55,543 nucleotides of DNA from Pseudomonas sp. TNT3 (GCF_010095445.2 NZ_WFGV02000041.1:1-55543); one strand, 5' to 3'. Shown: positions 31,186 through 39,649, counted from the stretch's first letter. Numbers and translations are program-made. Notes: a model not told the origin generated them from the letters alone.

Positions 31186-32415
31186 ATGCACATTCATCCA
31201 AGTTCTTCAACAACCCCCCTCAGTCAGTCTGCAGCAGTTACAACTACCCCATATCGCGAACCCCCCCTCGAGCATCGAAGTGACGAACAAACATACCATC
31301 TAATTTACAAGGACATTAGCGAAAAATATTCCGCATTCAATCAACAACAAGAAATGGGTTATGGAAACAAAAAAGGCGTTACCGGCGACATCGACGGCAT
31401 AACAAAGGCAGATTTGATTTCAGTACTAAAACATATTAAATCGACTCCCTTTTTGCTAGATCAATGCCGCAACAGCTCCGCCAAATCCGCTTTATTCACG
31501 AAACTTTACTTGATGTCAAACGATGATCAAGGCTGGAACTTGCGCCTACATACTTTCAGCGTAAAAGGCAGTGGTTTGGGCGGAGAAGATAGCCCTCATT
31601 ATCACCGATGGACGTTGGCATCCCAAATACTGACGGGGGGCTATGTAAACGTAAATTATGAAGAGGGCAGTATCGATCAGCCTCATGAGGCGAAGAATGA
31701 ATATTCAAAGTACGAATTGAGCGCCTCAAAAAACCAAAGTTCCAAAGACTCACGCACCACCAATTTTGTATCAAAATCCACTATGACGCCTACCAACAAG
31801 GAGCTGTACGTTGAAGGTGCCACCCACCACTTTCCAGTTGAACTCGCTCATAGTGTCGAAACGCATGCCGCAGTTATGGGCACTACCTTGACCCTCGCTC
31901 ACACTGCAAAATCTTTAACCAATACGTCTTATGCTTTCGAAAAAAATGATGAAATAATTGAAATACCTCAAAGAAAAATAGAGAGTAATGTTGAGTTCGA
32001 AAGCATCTTACAGGAGCAGATTACGTTACTTCAGGTTTTACGCCTAAGCTCAGACCTTAATAATTTTTTACAGGAGCGGCGCGGACAAGGCGCTCCTTTG
32101 ACCCCAAAGGAAGAAAACCACATAAATGACTTCATCGAACCCAACTATGTTGAGACATCGCTATTGCCGGCTCTCGCCATCTATCACCTAGAAAGTATTA
32201 ACGCGGTCGACCACGACGATTTCTCAGCTGAAACTCAAATATTTTTAGATGATCATATGGGTGGGTTGGACAGAGACGCGCTGAATGACTTGATCGAAAA
32301 CAACCAGGGAGACCTTTTCGCCAAGAGATTGACAATTGAGGTAAACGACCCTGAATTAGCACTGAAACTGAATGAGCACAAAAACAAAAAAATCGACATT
32401 GGCTCGTCTTTGTGA
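31186..32415 (+). CDS. AT-rich orphan protein with cupin-like domain, possible secreted effector
   Basis: 409 residues, unlike its neighbours in base and codon use. The first 30 residues are rich in Ser, Thr and Pro with no classical signal peptide. Residues 66-80 (Gly-Asp-Ile-Asp-Gly-Ile-Thr-Lys-Ala-Asp-Leu) resemble an EF-hand loop. Residues about 115-240 look like a cupin: His122, then Ser-Pro-His138-Tyr-His140-Arg-Trp, Gly-Gly-Tyr-Val-Asn-Val-Asn-Tyr-Glu, and later His215-Phe-Pro-Val-Glu-Leu-Ala-His222. The C-terminal 150 residues are acidic and helical. I recognise no family. The N-terminus and composition recall type III effectors, but no secretion genes or hrp box are seen, so this remains speculation. 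Confidence 0.75.
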   Translation: MHIHPSSSTTPLSQSAAVTTTPYREPPLEHRSDEQTYHLIYKDISEKYSAFNQQQEMGYGNKKGVTGDIDGITKADLISVLKHIKSTPFLLDQCRNSSAKSALFTKLYLMSNDDQGWNLRLHTFSVKGSGLGGEDSPHYHRWTLASQILTGGYVNVNYEEGSIDQPHEAKNEYSKYELSASKNQSSKDSRTTNFVSKSTMTPTNKELYVEGATHHFPVELAHSVETHAAVMGTTLTLAHTAKSLTNTSYAFEKNDEIIEIPQRKIESNVEFESILQEQITLLQVLRLSSDLNNFLQERRGQGAPLTPKEENHINDFIEPNYVETSLLPALAIYHLESINAVDHDDFSAETQIFLDDHMGGLDRDALNDLIENNQGDLFAKRLTIEVNDPELALKLNEHKNKKIDIGSSL

Positions 32416-32513
32416 CAGTGAAAGCTAAGCCATGCTTTTCTGGGCCCATAGATGTGATTTGATGGTTTTAATAGAAATGGGCACTGTAAAGGCGCCCGTT
32501 TCTGATCGGATAT

Positions 32514-33110
32514 TTACACAGGCATCGAGCTTTTCAGGCGTTCAACGGTAGCCGACGGGGTTCGAAAGTTTTCCAGCACCAGCACGCTCCCGTTCGACAG
32601 CTGCCACTCGAAGAAATCCGAAAAATCCTCTTTCTCCAATGCGCGAATGACCTTCGCCACGAAGCCATGGGCGACCAGCACGACGGTTTCTGTGGAATGC
32701 CTGGCGGCCAGTTCAATGAGGCCGTCTCTGACGCGACTCACGACTTCGGCAATCGACTCTCCCCCCGTCGGTGCGGCATCCCACTGACGGGTGATGTTCT
32801 GCGACCACAGTTGCGGGTACTGGTCTCGGGCTTCGGTCTGGGTCAGTCCTTCGAAAATCCCAACGTTGCGTTCCGCGAAGCAGTCCAGGGTCTGCAGCGG
32901 GATGTTCAGGCCTGCGCTCAGGATCTCGGCTGTTTGTTGGGCCCTGAGACGGGGGGACACGACGATGGCATCGATGGTTTCGGGCAATTGAGTCGTGAGT
33001 GCCTGGGCTTGTTGCCGGCCCCGTTCGGTGAGTGGCGCATCGAGCGTGCCAAGGTAGCGCTTCTCGATGTTGGCCAGGGTTTCTCCGTGGCGTATGACGT
33101 GTAAATGCAT
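32514..33110 (-). CDS. Histidine phosphatase (phosphoglycerate mutase-like) protein
   Basis: 198 residues. The catalytic motif is Val-Ile-Arg-His-Gly-Glu-Thr (His7 from ATG 33110); the second histidine lies in Val-Leu-Val-Ala-His-Gly-Phe-Val, and Arg-Ala-Gln-Gln-Thr-Ala is present. Members dephosphorylate sugar phosphates, alpha-ribazole phosphate and other metabolites. ATG 33110 is preferred to 33119 because it leaves room for a GAG-rich ribosome binding site. No pathway context is visible. Confidence 0.88.
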   Translation of the reverse strand: MHLHVIRHGETLANIEKRYLGTLDAPLTERGRQQAQALTTQLPETIDAIVVSPRLRAQQTAEILSAGLNIPLQTLDCFAERNVGIFEGLTQTEARDQYPQLWSQNITRQWDAAPTGGESIAEVVSRVRDGLIELAARHSTETVVLVAHGFVAKVIRALEKEDFSDFFEWQLSNGSVLVLENFRTPSATVERLKSSMPV

Positions 33111-33170
33111 GAAATCCATCTCGGGTTGTCAGGGGGTGGATGATATCAACGGAAAGCTGGGTGGTAGCTG

Positions 33171-33221
33171 TAACAGATCAAAAGATCGCAGCCTCGTTCC
33201 ACTCGACAGCTCCTACAGGGG
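33171..33221. repeat. Single REP half-element, GTAGGAGCTG class
   Basis: AGATCAAAAGATCGCAGCC followed by CGACAGCTCCTACAGGGGTG is one arm of the doublet class found complete at 19166 and 22152; its partner arm is missing. Confidence 0.75.
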
Positions 33222-33346
33222 TGTGAGCAGTTCGGATGACCATTGCTGGCATCGATAGTCACCATCATTCCAATGAAGTTCTCATAAAAATTCCGGGGCG
33301 TAACATCGCATCCATACCAACCAATAACACCCCGGAGCACACCATC

Positions 33347-33748
33347 ATGAAACGCCAGACCCTTCTCAGCATCGCTTTTTCGGTTTTCGCAGTTAACGCT
33401 TTTGCCGCCACTTCAACTCAGCCGGTTGTCGCTGAAGGTGGTTCGGATCGCCTGATTGAAAGTCGTGTGGCTGAAGGTGGTTCGGATCGTCTGATCGAGC
33501 GCCGCGTAGCTGAAGGTGGCTCCGATCGTTTGATCGAACGCCGCGTGGCTGAAGGTGGTTCGGATCGTCTGATCGAGCGCCGCGTAGCTGAAGGTGGCTC
33601 CGATCGTTTGATCGAACGCCGTGTAGCCGAAGGTGGTTCGGATCGTCTGATCGAGCGCCGCGTAGCTGAAGGTGGCTCCGATCGTTTGATCGAACGCCGC
33701 GTGGCTGAAGGTGGTTCGGATCGTCTGATCGAAAGCCGCGCCGTATGA
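33347..33748 (+). CDS. Small exported protein with eight 13-residue tandem repeats
   Basis: 133 residues. A signal peptide (cleavage after Ala-Phe-Ala, about 20) and a six-residue linker are followed by eight repeats of Val-Ala-Glu-Gly-Gly-Ser-Asp-Arg-Leu-Ile-Glu-Arg-Arg (Ser for the first Arg in copies 1 and 8), ending Ala-Val. CGGAG supports ATG 33347. The repeats alternate acidic and basic residues and have no Cys or aromatic residue. From memory such proteins are sometimes auto-named phage infection protein in Pseudomonas, with no evidence I know of. A strong terminator follows, so it is a single-gene unit. Confidence 0.85.
   Translation: MKRQTLLSIAFSVFAVNAFAATSTQPVVAEGGSDRLIESRVAEGGSDRLIERRVAEGGSDRLIERRVAEGGSDRLIERRVAEGGSDRLIERRVAEGGSDRLIERRVAEGGSDRLIERRVAEGGSDRLIESRAV
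33428..33739 (+). repeat. Tandem 39-bp coding repeats, eight copies, with 78-bp higher-order period
   Basis: Eight 39-base units. Internal copies alternate between two nucleotide versions: one with GGTTCGGATCGTCTGATCGA and one with GGCTCCGATCGTTTGATCGA. Copies 2, 4 and 6 are one type, copies 3, 5 and 7 the other, so expansion occurred in pairs of 78 bases. Confidence 0.95.
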
Positions 33749-33776
33749 TGTACCGCTCTACGTCAGCACTCAACGA

Positions 33777-33806
33777 GAAGCCCGGCCTTATCAGCCGGGC
33801 TTTTTT
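33777..33806 (+). terminator. Rho-independent terminator
   Basis: AAGCCCGGC-CTTATCA-GCCGGGCTTTTTT, 30 bases after the repeat protein stop. Confidence 0.93.
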
Positions 33807-33902
33807 GTGGGTGAAACATTCAATCGCCACTTAATGCCGCGGCCGCACCTGTGATACATAACTGTTAAGTCGTAAATTCCGCGTTTGAGAGGTTTTTGCC
33901 AA

Positions 33903-34475
33903 ATGCTCCTCTGCCCTTCCTTTTCAACGCTTTTAACCGGTGTCGTTGCCGTTTTTTGTGTGTGTGCTGCCCACGCGAATACGCTCCCTCCAGCACCTGC
34001 CAGTTTGCAACCGCTGCTGGTGACGATGAACGAGCGGCTGAACCTCGCTGACCTCGTCGCGCTGAGCAAATGGGACACTCACCAGCCGACTCAGGACAGT
34101 GCGCGGGAGGCGCAGGTCATTGCCAACGCCAAAAAGCAGGCGACTGACCGCAAGCTGGACCCGGATGAAGTCGCGGAATTGATTGCCGCGCAGATTGAAG
34201 CCAGCAAGCTGGTTCAGTACGGGTTGCTCGCCCACTGGCAAGCAGCCGGCAAAGCGCCTGATACGCCAAGGCCCGACCTTGCCAAACAGATCAGGCCCCA
34301 ACTGGATGAGTTGCAAAATAGACTATTGCAGCACTACGCGGCCTTCGCGCCTTATCGCAAAGACCCGAACTGCGCAGGTTGGCTGGCGACAGCACGGTCG
34401 GGGCTGATCAAGGATACGTTGCACGGTCAGGCGCTCATTCGCGCGACGGGGGATTTGTGTATTACGGATCAGTGA
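33903..34475 (+). CDS. Periplasmic chorismate mutase (AroQ gamma type)
   Basis: 190 residues with a signal peptide (cleavage after Ala-His-Ala, about 23) and an all-helical AroQ domain: Leu-Val-Thr-Met-Asn-Glu-Arg-Leu-Asn-Leu-Ala-Asp-Leu-Val-Ala-x-x-Lys-Trp, then Asp-Ser-Ala-Arg-Glu and Ile-Glu-Ala-Ser-Lys. A C-terminal pair of cysteines probably forms the disulfide seen in secreted forms. The enzyme converts chorismate to prephenate; the role of the periplasmic form is unclear. ATG 33903 has GAGAGG 10 bases upstream. Confidence 0.9.
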   Translation: MLLCPSFSTLLTGVVAVFCVCAAHANTLPPAPASLQPLLVTMNERLNLADLVALSKWDTHQPTQDSAREAQVIANAKKQATDRKLDPDEVAELIAAQIEASKLVQYGLLAHWQAAGKAPDTPRPDLAKQIRPQLDELQNRLLQHYAAFAPYRKDPNCAGWLATARSGLIKDTLHGQALIRATGDLCITDQ

Positions 34476-34540
34476 TGACTTTTGCTTCCATCGTTGGGCA
34501 AATATCGACCGTTTAACCACTTCCCTGAAGTTTGCGAAGT

Positions 34541-34651
34541 CCCGTGGCGAGGGAGTTTACTCCCGCTGGGCTGCGCAGCAGCCCCCTGCTTTATCGGTTA
34601 AAGAGTGGGGCCGCTTCGCGACCCAGCGGGAGTAAACTCCCTCGCCACAGA
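34541..34651. repeat. REP doublet, CGTGGCGAGGGAGTTTAC class
   Basis: CCCGTGGCGAGGGAGTTTAC and its reverse complement enclose CCGCTGGGCTGCGCAGCAGC and the matching reverse arm CTTCGCGACCCAGCGGG. It lies between convergent genes. Confidence 0.9.
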
Positions 34652-34699
34652 GGGTTCGTCAGCTGCTCCATGAAGTGGGTTTGCTCTTCGCTCGTCAAA

Positions 34700-35083
34700 T
34701 CACTTCCCCTGAAACGTCTGCAGGTACGCCAGCACATCCTCGACCTTTTGCGGATCGCTGAGCCCCCAGAAAATCATCCGGGTCCCCGGGACTACTTTCT
34801 TGGGGGCTTCGAGGTAGGCGGCGAGTGTTTCGGGGGTCCAGACGATGCCGGCTGATTTCATCGCGTCCGAGTACTGATAGTCCGTTGTACTGCCGGACTG
34901 GCGTCCGAAGATGTTGTTGAGCTGCGGACCAAAGGACGCTCGCGCGGACTCGCCGACCTGATGGCAGCCGCCGCATATCCGGTTAAAGAGCTTTTGCCCT
35001 GCCTCAGCATCGCCGGCCGCCTGTGCCTGCACGGTGATCAGTCCTGCGCCGAGCATCAAGGCGAGTACAGCGGTGTTCTTCAT
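34700..35083 (-). CDS. Periplasmic class I cytochrome c
   Basis: 127 residues with a signal peptide (cleavage near Ala-Gln-Ala-Ala, about 20-23) and one heme site Cys37-Gly-Gly-Cys40-His41. Phe-Gly-Pro-Gln-Leu, Gly-Arg-Gln-Ser-Gly and Pro-Gly-Thr-Arg-Met (axial Met) match the mitochondrial/c2-type fold. It is a soluble electron carrier. ATG 35083 has GGAG 5 bases upstream; the GTG at 35089 lies in that ribosome binding site. Its redox partner is not evident from context. Confidence 0.92.
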   Translation of the reverse strand: MKNTAVLALMLGAGLITVQAQAAGDAEAGQKLFNRICGGCHQVGESARASFGPQLNNIFGRQSGSTTDYQYSDAMKSAGIVWTPETLAAYLEAPKKVVPGTRMIFWGLSDPQKVEDVLAYLQTFQGK

Positions 35084-35204
35084 TTTCACTCCAAATCAGC
35101 CAAACATGACACTGAACCTGTGGCGAGCAGACGCGCGCCTCGCCACAGGTTACTCATCGCTCGCCGTTTCTGCTAACTGACTCGCTCGCGAAGGTGTCAC
35201 TCGA

Positions 35205-36011
35205 TCAACCTTTTATGCCCACCCAGGTGAAGCACAACGGCAACTGCGCCTTTTGCTGCTGATACCGGTCATACAGCTCTTCGCGGTTGGAGTGCGGGTA
35301 TTCCTTGAAGTGACTGATGCGCAACCCGGCATCAAGGGCGCCGCTGAACATGGCGCCCAGTGTGTGCACGAACCAGTACGAAGCAGGTGCCTGCTGTTCG
35401 ACCTTGCCTTCGTAGACGATGGGCTGGGTTTGCACGAAGGGTTCGCTGCGAAAGTACGAACTGTCCGGGCGGTACGGATCATTTGCTTCGGGGTCGAACA
35501 TTTCCAGGAACGGGTGGGTTTCGTAGATCACCAACGCGCCACCGGGTTTGAGGATCTGCGCGACATGGCGGAAGAATTCAGCGATGTCCGGCATCCAGTT
35601 CAAAACCCCGATCGTGATCAGCGCCAAGTCGAATTGTTCGTGAAGTTCGGTGGGCAGGTGATGGATGTCGGCTTCGATGAACGTCGCGCAATGGGGCGAA
35701 CGGGCGGCGAGTTCCCGCGCCTGATCGAGAAAGGCTTGCGACTGATCGATACCGACAACGCTGCGGGCACCCAATGCGAAGAGTGAGAGGCTTTCCCGGC
35801 CATTGTTGCAGCCCACTTGCACGGCGTCTTTGCCGGCCACGCCGACGTGTTCCAACACCCCGCGCAAGGTGTCGTCGATGCAGCTGAAATCGCTGTGCGT
35901 GACAGCCTCGAGCAATGCCGGCCATTCAGGGGAATCCTTGTGATGACGGGCAGAGTCGTTCCACGCATCGCGGTTGCTGGCGATGGCTGTTTCGTTGGTC
36001 AGCATTTCCAT
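35205..36011 (-). CDS. Class I SAM-dependent methyltransferase
   Basis: 268 residues. Motif I is Ala-Val-Gln-Val-Gly-Cys-Asn-Asn-Gly-Arg-Glu (about 65-75), an uncommon variant with Gln for the usual Asp/Glu and Cys-Asn-Asn in the Gly loop. The acidic Gly-Ile-Asp, the Ala-Asp-Ile-His-His-Leu-Pro and the Leu-Lys-Pro-Gly-Gly loop follow. Substrate unknown. ATG 36011 has GGAG 6 bases upstream and is chosen over a longer frame. Confidence 0.87.
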   Translation of the reverse strand: MEMLTNETAIASNRDAWNDSARHHKDSPEWPALLEAVTHSDFSCIDDTLRGVLEHVGVAGKDAVQVGCNNGRESLSLFALGARSVVGIDQSQAFLDQARELAARSPHCATFIEADIHHLPTELHEQFDLALITIGVLNWMPDIAEFFRHVAQILKPGGALVIYETHPFLEMFDPEANDPYRPDSSYFRSEPFVQTQPIVYEGKVEQQAPASYWFVHTLGAMFSGALDAGLRISHFKEYPHSNREELYDRYQQQKAQLPLCFTWVGIKG

Positions 36012-36146
36012 TGCAGGCTCCAGAACTCGGGTCTCGATTGAAGGCCACGAGTGTAGGTGAGCGTTCTGGAAATACCCATTTTGGGTTTGTTGGAATGTTG
36101 TAAAGGGTGGGCTGCACATCACTGCTGCCGGGAAGAACGCGTGCTG

Positions 36147-36196
36147 TGTAGGAGCTGGTAGGAGCTGTCGAGTGAAACGAGGCAGCTCCTACAGGG
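36147..36196. repeat. Short REP-like element, GTAGGAGCTG class
   Basis: TGTAGGAGCTGGTAGGAGCT and then GGCAGCTCCTACAGGGG form a compact hairpin with a duplicated left arm. It lies upstream of the small exported protein at 36289. Confidence 0.75.
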
Positions 36197-36288
36197 GATC
36201 GCGTGCGCTGAAGCTCGGAGTCGCTGCCTACCAGCTATAGTTAATGACCTTGGGGAAACGCAGCAAAACCGGTTACGCAGGTGCAGCC

Positions 36289-36669
36289 ATGAAAACAAGC
36301 AAACTGACGTTTACGTTAGCGTTCTGCCTCATCACCGCCCAGGGCGTTCAGGCCGATGACAGTCTGATGCAAACCGACACCTCCAACAGTGAGCTCCAGT
36401 ACTACGGCGCGGACCAGCCTTTCGCTCACCCCTCCCCGCCGTCCCTGAGCACGATACCGCCGGGGGCCTACATCCCGGCGTCACCGCAAACCTTCATCCC
36501 GATTTCCAGCCAGCACACGTTCTCCGACTCGCGCCTGCCGACGATCGCCGACGCCACCGTTCGCGTGTTCATCCGCTCCTACGACCCGGAACGCGGTGTC
36601 TACGTGAACGAAGAAGTCCAGGACCCCACATGCTTGCTCGCCTGCCGCAGCCGGGGACCGTCGTTATGA
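36289..36669 (+). CDS. Small exported proline-rich protein, function unknown
   Basis: 126 residues with a signal peptide (cleavage after Val-Gln-Ala, about 22). The mature part is rich in Pro and Ser in its first half, then has a compact segment Val-Arg-Val-Phe-Ile-Arg-Ser-Tyr-Asp-Pro-Glu-Arg-Gly-Val-Tyr and two Cys close to the C-terminus (Cys-Leu-Leu-Ala-Cys). It converges with the sigma-54 response regulator gene, six bases from its stop. No family is recognised. Confidence 0.72.
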   Translation: MKTSKLTFTLAFCLITAQGVQADDSLMQTDTSNSELQYYGADQPFAHPSPPSLSTIPPGAYIPASPQTFIPISSQHTFSDSRLPTIADATVRVFIRSYDPERGVYVNEEVQDPTCLLACRSRGPSL

Positions 36670-36674
36670 CCTGA

Positions 36675-38102
36675 CTACCATTGCCGTTTGTCCGGGCGCG
36701 AGAGGCCGAGTTTTTCGATCCGGTAGCGCAGCATGTCACGGCTCAGGCCCAGCAATCGTGCGGACTTGGTCACGTTCCAGTCGGTTTTGTCGAGCATCTT
36801 GCGCACCATGTCGCGCTCCACTTCCGGCAGGTTCATCGACTCGGTGCCGTTGTAGGTCGGGCGTGGCTCGAAGTGCTGTGGCTCCTGCAACACGGGCGGG
36901 TCGTCCACCAGGCTCAGGCACACGTTCAGTTGATGCGAAGCAATGGTGTCGCTCTGGGCCAGCAGCACGGTCTGCTCGAGCATGTTGCGCAACTCGCGCA
37001 CGTTGCCCGGCCAGCTGTAGCTCAGCAGCAGCTCTTCGGCCTGGTCGCTGAAATGCAGGTTCGGCTTGCCATAGCGTTTACCGTGGGCGCCCAGGAAGTG
37101 CCGGGCCAGCAACAGGATGTCTTCGCCACGGGCATACAGACGCGGCACCTTGATCGAGATGATCCGCAGCCGAAAAAAAAGGTCGCGACGAAACTTGCCC
37201 TGCTGGACCATCTGTTCAAGGTTGCAATTGGTGGCGCTGATCACCCGCAAGTCGACCTTGCGCTCCTTGACCGAACCGACCCGGCGGATGGTCCGGTCTT
37301 CCAGCAGCTTGAGCAGCTTGGCCTGCAGCAGCAGGTCCATCTCGCCCACTTCATCGAGAAACAAGGTCCCGCCATCGGCGGCTTCCACCAGCCCGACGCG
37401 ACGGTCCTTGGCGTCGGTGAACGCGCCCTTCTCATGGCCGAACAGTTCGGATTCCACGAGGTTGGACGGAATCGACGCGCAGTTGAACTCAATGAACGGC
37501 CCTTTGCTGCGCGGCCCGTCGAAATGCAGCGCCCGCGCCACCAGTTCTTTACCGGTACCCGTCTCGCCTTCCACCAACACGGGCGGCAGGTCGGTATTGG
37601 CCATGCGCCGCTCGGCGTCGAGCAATTGCGCGATAGTGCCTTTGAGGTATTGCATGGGTGCCGATTCGCCGATCAAGGCCTGCACGCCAGACTTCTGCGC
37701 TTCGCGCTCTTGATAGAACGACAGTGTGCGTTCCATGCGGTCAGTCGCCAGGGCCTTGTCCAACAGCAACTTAAGCTCCGGCAAGGCCACCGGTTTGGTG
37801 ACGTAATGGAACGCCCCTTCTTTCATCGCCACCACGGCGTCTTCGACGTTGCCGTAGCCGGTCATCATGATCACTTTCAGGTCCGGCGCGCTGACGCGCA
37901 GCTTCTGGATCAGATCGTGACCGCTCATGCCCGGCAAGGAGTTGTCGGTCAGCACCACGTCCGGCGCGAACGTGCGCAATTGCTCCAGTGCATCTTCGGC
38001 CGAGTGGCAGACCGTCACCTCGAAGTCCTTGCGCTCCAGGTAGGTCTGAATATTCTCGGCGAGAAGTTCGTCATCCTCGACCAGCAGTATGCTGTGTTCC
38101 AT
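36675..38102 (-). CDS. Sigma-54-dependent response regulator (NtrC/DctD type), MnxR-like
   Basis: 475 residues. The receiver domain has phospho-acceptor Asp53 and Lys103. The AAA+ domain has Walker A Gly179-Glu-Thr-Gly-Thr-Gly-Lys185, and Walker B Gly-Thr-Leu-Phe-Leu-Asp-Glu (245-251). The sigma-54-contacting GAFTGA loop reads Gly-Ala-Phe-Thr-Asp-Ala (226-231), a Gly to Asp change. A C-terminal Fis-type helix-turn-helix ends at Pro-Asp-Lys-Arg-Gln-Trp. The start overlaps the upstream kinase gene by 32 bases. It probably drives the sigma-54 promoters at 43524 and 45325. A T8 run lies in the conserved Arg-Asp-Leu-Phe-Phe-Arg codons. Confidence 0.93.
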   Translation of the reverse strand: MEHSILLVEDDELLAENIQTYLERKDFEVTVCHSAEDALEQLRTFAPDVVLTDNSLPGMSGHDLIQKLRVSAPDLKVIMMTGYGNVEDAVVAMKEGAFHYVTKPVALPELKLLLDKALATDRMERTLSFYQEREAQKSGVQALIGESAPMQYLKGTIAQLLDAERRMANTDLPPVLVEGETGTGKELVARALHFDGPRSKGPFIEFNCASIPSNLVESELFGHEKGAFTDAKDRRVGLVEAADGGTLFLDEVGEMDLLLQAKLLKLLEDRTIRRVGSVKERKVDLRVISATNCNLEQMVQQGKFRRDLFFRLRIISIKVPRLYARGEDILLLARHFLGAHGKRYGKPNLHFSDQAEELLLSYSWPGNVRELRNMLEQTVLLAQSDTIASHQLNVCLSLVDDPPVLQEPQHFEPRPTYNGTESMNLPEVERDMVRKMLDKTDWNVTKSARLLGLSRDMLRYRIEKLGLSRPDKRQW

Positions 38103-39558
38103 ATTCCCCTCCCGTTGCTACTTTAAAGTTGAGACAGACGCGAGTTCCCTCCTGCTCTCGGCTGGTCAGTTCGACCGAGCCATCGAAACGCTCCATTATT
38201 CTTTTGACCAACGCCAGGCCCACCCCCAACCCACCTTGTTTGGTGGTGAAGAACGGCTTGAAGACCATTTGTTGCTGTTGCGCAGTCATGCCCTTGCCGG
38301 TATCGCTCAATGTCATGCTCAGGTACCCGGCCTGGGCTGCATCGAATTCGATGGTCAACACGCCCCCCTTGGGCATGGCTTCCAGGGCATTGGCAAACAG
38401 GCTATTGAGAATTTGCGTGAGCAGCACGCGCTGGCTGACGATCGGTTCGACCGCCAGCGGCGTGAAGCGCACTTCGACGTTAGAACGCTTGATCAGCGCA
38501 TCAAAGGCGCTGAGCGTATCGTCGACGGCGAGCATCAAGTCCACCGCTTCGGAGTCGTCATTGGCCGGTCGCAGGGACACCAGCAACTCACGCACCCAGC
38601 GGGACATGCGATCGACCTGACTGATGATGTCGCCAATGTTCTTTTGTGCACTCTGGCTGGCAATTTCCTGGGCCAGTTCGGCACTGGAGCGGATGTTCGC
38701 CAACGGGTTGCGCAAACTGTGAGCCACCGCCGAGGACATCTCGCCCAAGGCGACGAAGGTTTCATTGGCGATCAATTGGGTTTGCTGGCTCTGCAGCAAT
38801 GTGGCCGCCCGCCGCACGATCCAGAACAACCCCAGATAAATCACTGCGCCGCCCAGTGCGGTCGCCAGCCAGATCGCCTTGAAGCCGCGCTGGATACGGG
38901 CCACCAGGTCCACCGGTTCCTTGTAGATTTCCACCATGGCGATGACTTTGCTTTTGTCGGCATTGAACATCGGGATGTAGTTTTCGATGAACAGATATTC
39001 GGGCTCGCGCAACAGTCGCTGTTCAGGACGCTCGTCATCAATCTCGTGGTAGCTGGTGGACACCGCTTCCTTCATTTCAAAGGATTTGTCGAGCTCATCG
39101 TCGTCTTCAATGCGCACACCGATCAGCTCAGGGTTGGTCGACCACACCACCGTGCGATCGAGGGCGTACACGGTCGCCAACAGAATGTCCGGCAGATGCT
39201 CCACGTGGTCGAGAAACTCGATGCGCGCATTCGCTCGGGTCCCGGGGTCGACGTCGGGATAAGCATTGTCATCGCGCGGGTCGAGCATTTCGCCCATGGT
39301 CCGGTTGGGGTTGATCGACGCGTGACGGATTTCCGCCGCACCGATGGCCTGGATGAATTGCGCGGTCAGCATGGAGTCGCGCTCGATACTCTCCTGGACC
39401 ACAAACCGCGTGGAAATGAAACCCAATCCCAACGCCACGACCGTGATGATCAAAAAACTGCCGACGGAAAACCAGCGCAGCAGATTGAACTGGATGGGCC
39501 AGCCCTTACGCTCTGCGGCCGGTACCGGCGCAGGTAGTTGTTGTTCTGATCTCGGCAT
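38071..39558 (-). CDS. Sensor histidine kinase 1 of the multicopper oxidase locus
   Basis: 495 residues. TM1 is about 31-52, a periplasmic sensor loop about 53-228 and TM2 about 229-247. No clear HAMP follows, but a Gln-rich helix leads to His280 in Ser-Ser-Ala-Val-Ala-His-Ser-Leu-Arg-Asn-Pro-Leu-Ala, then the ATPase domain (Asn-Ala-Leu-Glu-Ala, Asp-Thr-Gly-Lys-Gly-Met, Gly-Gly-Leu-Gly-Val-Gly-Leu). It is a clear paralogue of the kinase at 43668-45116, with the same domain order and much identity in the periplasmic loop. Overlap with the response regulator gene indicates coupling. It resembles the two-kinase, one-regulator MnxS1/MnxS2/MnxR arrangement. Confidence 0.92.
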   Translation of the reverse strand: MPRSEQQLPAPVPAAERKGWPIQFNLLRWFSVGSFLIITVVALGLGFISTRFVVQESIERDSMLTAQFIQAIGAAEIRHASINPNRTMGEMLDPRDDNAYPDVDPGTRANARIEFLDHVEHLPDILLATVYALDRTVVWSTNPELIGVRIEDDDELDKSFEMKEAVSTSYHEIDDERPEQRLLREPEYLFIENYIPMFNADKSKVIAMVEIYKEPVDLVARIQRGFKAIWLATALGGAVIYLGLFWIVRRAATLLQSQQTQLIANETFVALGEMSSAVAHSLRNPLANIRSSAELAQEIASQSAQKNIGDIISQVDRMSRWVRELLVSLRPANDDSEAVDLMLAVDDTLSAFDALIKRSNVEVRFTPLAVEPIVSQRVLLTQILNSLFANALEAMPKGGVLTIEFDAAQAGYLSMTLSDTGKGMTAQQQQMVFKPFFTTKQGGLGVGLALVKRIMERFDGSVELTSREQEGTRVCLNFKVATGGEYGTQHTAGRG

Positions 39559-39604
39559 GGGCGTATTCCGCTTTGCTTCTACAGCGGTATTTCAAGTCAG
39601 TGTA

Positions 39605-39623
39605 GGTGGCATTAATCGCCACC
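39605..39623 (-). terminator. Hairpin between the SCO-cytochrome and kinase genes
   Basis: GGTGGC-ATTAATC-GCCACC is a perfect 6-bp stem in the 91-base gap. It lacks a U-run and may be an attenuator or RNA end lowering kinase/regulator expression relative to the oxidase genes. Confidence 0.4.
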
Positions 39624-39649
39624 GACGGTCCAATGATAGTATTTCGCCG

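Noticed and set aside
33347..33748. Annotation of the repeat protein as a phage infection protein
   Set aside because: Nothing in the sequence supports a phage-related function; the name is only a transferred label I recall.
36681..38126. Long antisense frames over the response regulator and both kinases (also 38089-39537, 43632-45146)
   Set aside because: They mirror conserved two-component genes and have no independent support.
39559..39649. Sigma-54 promoter for kinase 1
   Set aside because: A GG-N10-GC pair exists on the minus strand (TTGGACC...GGTGGCG), but both halves match poorly and such pairs are common by chance.
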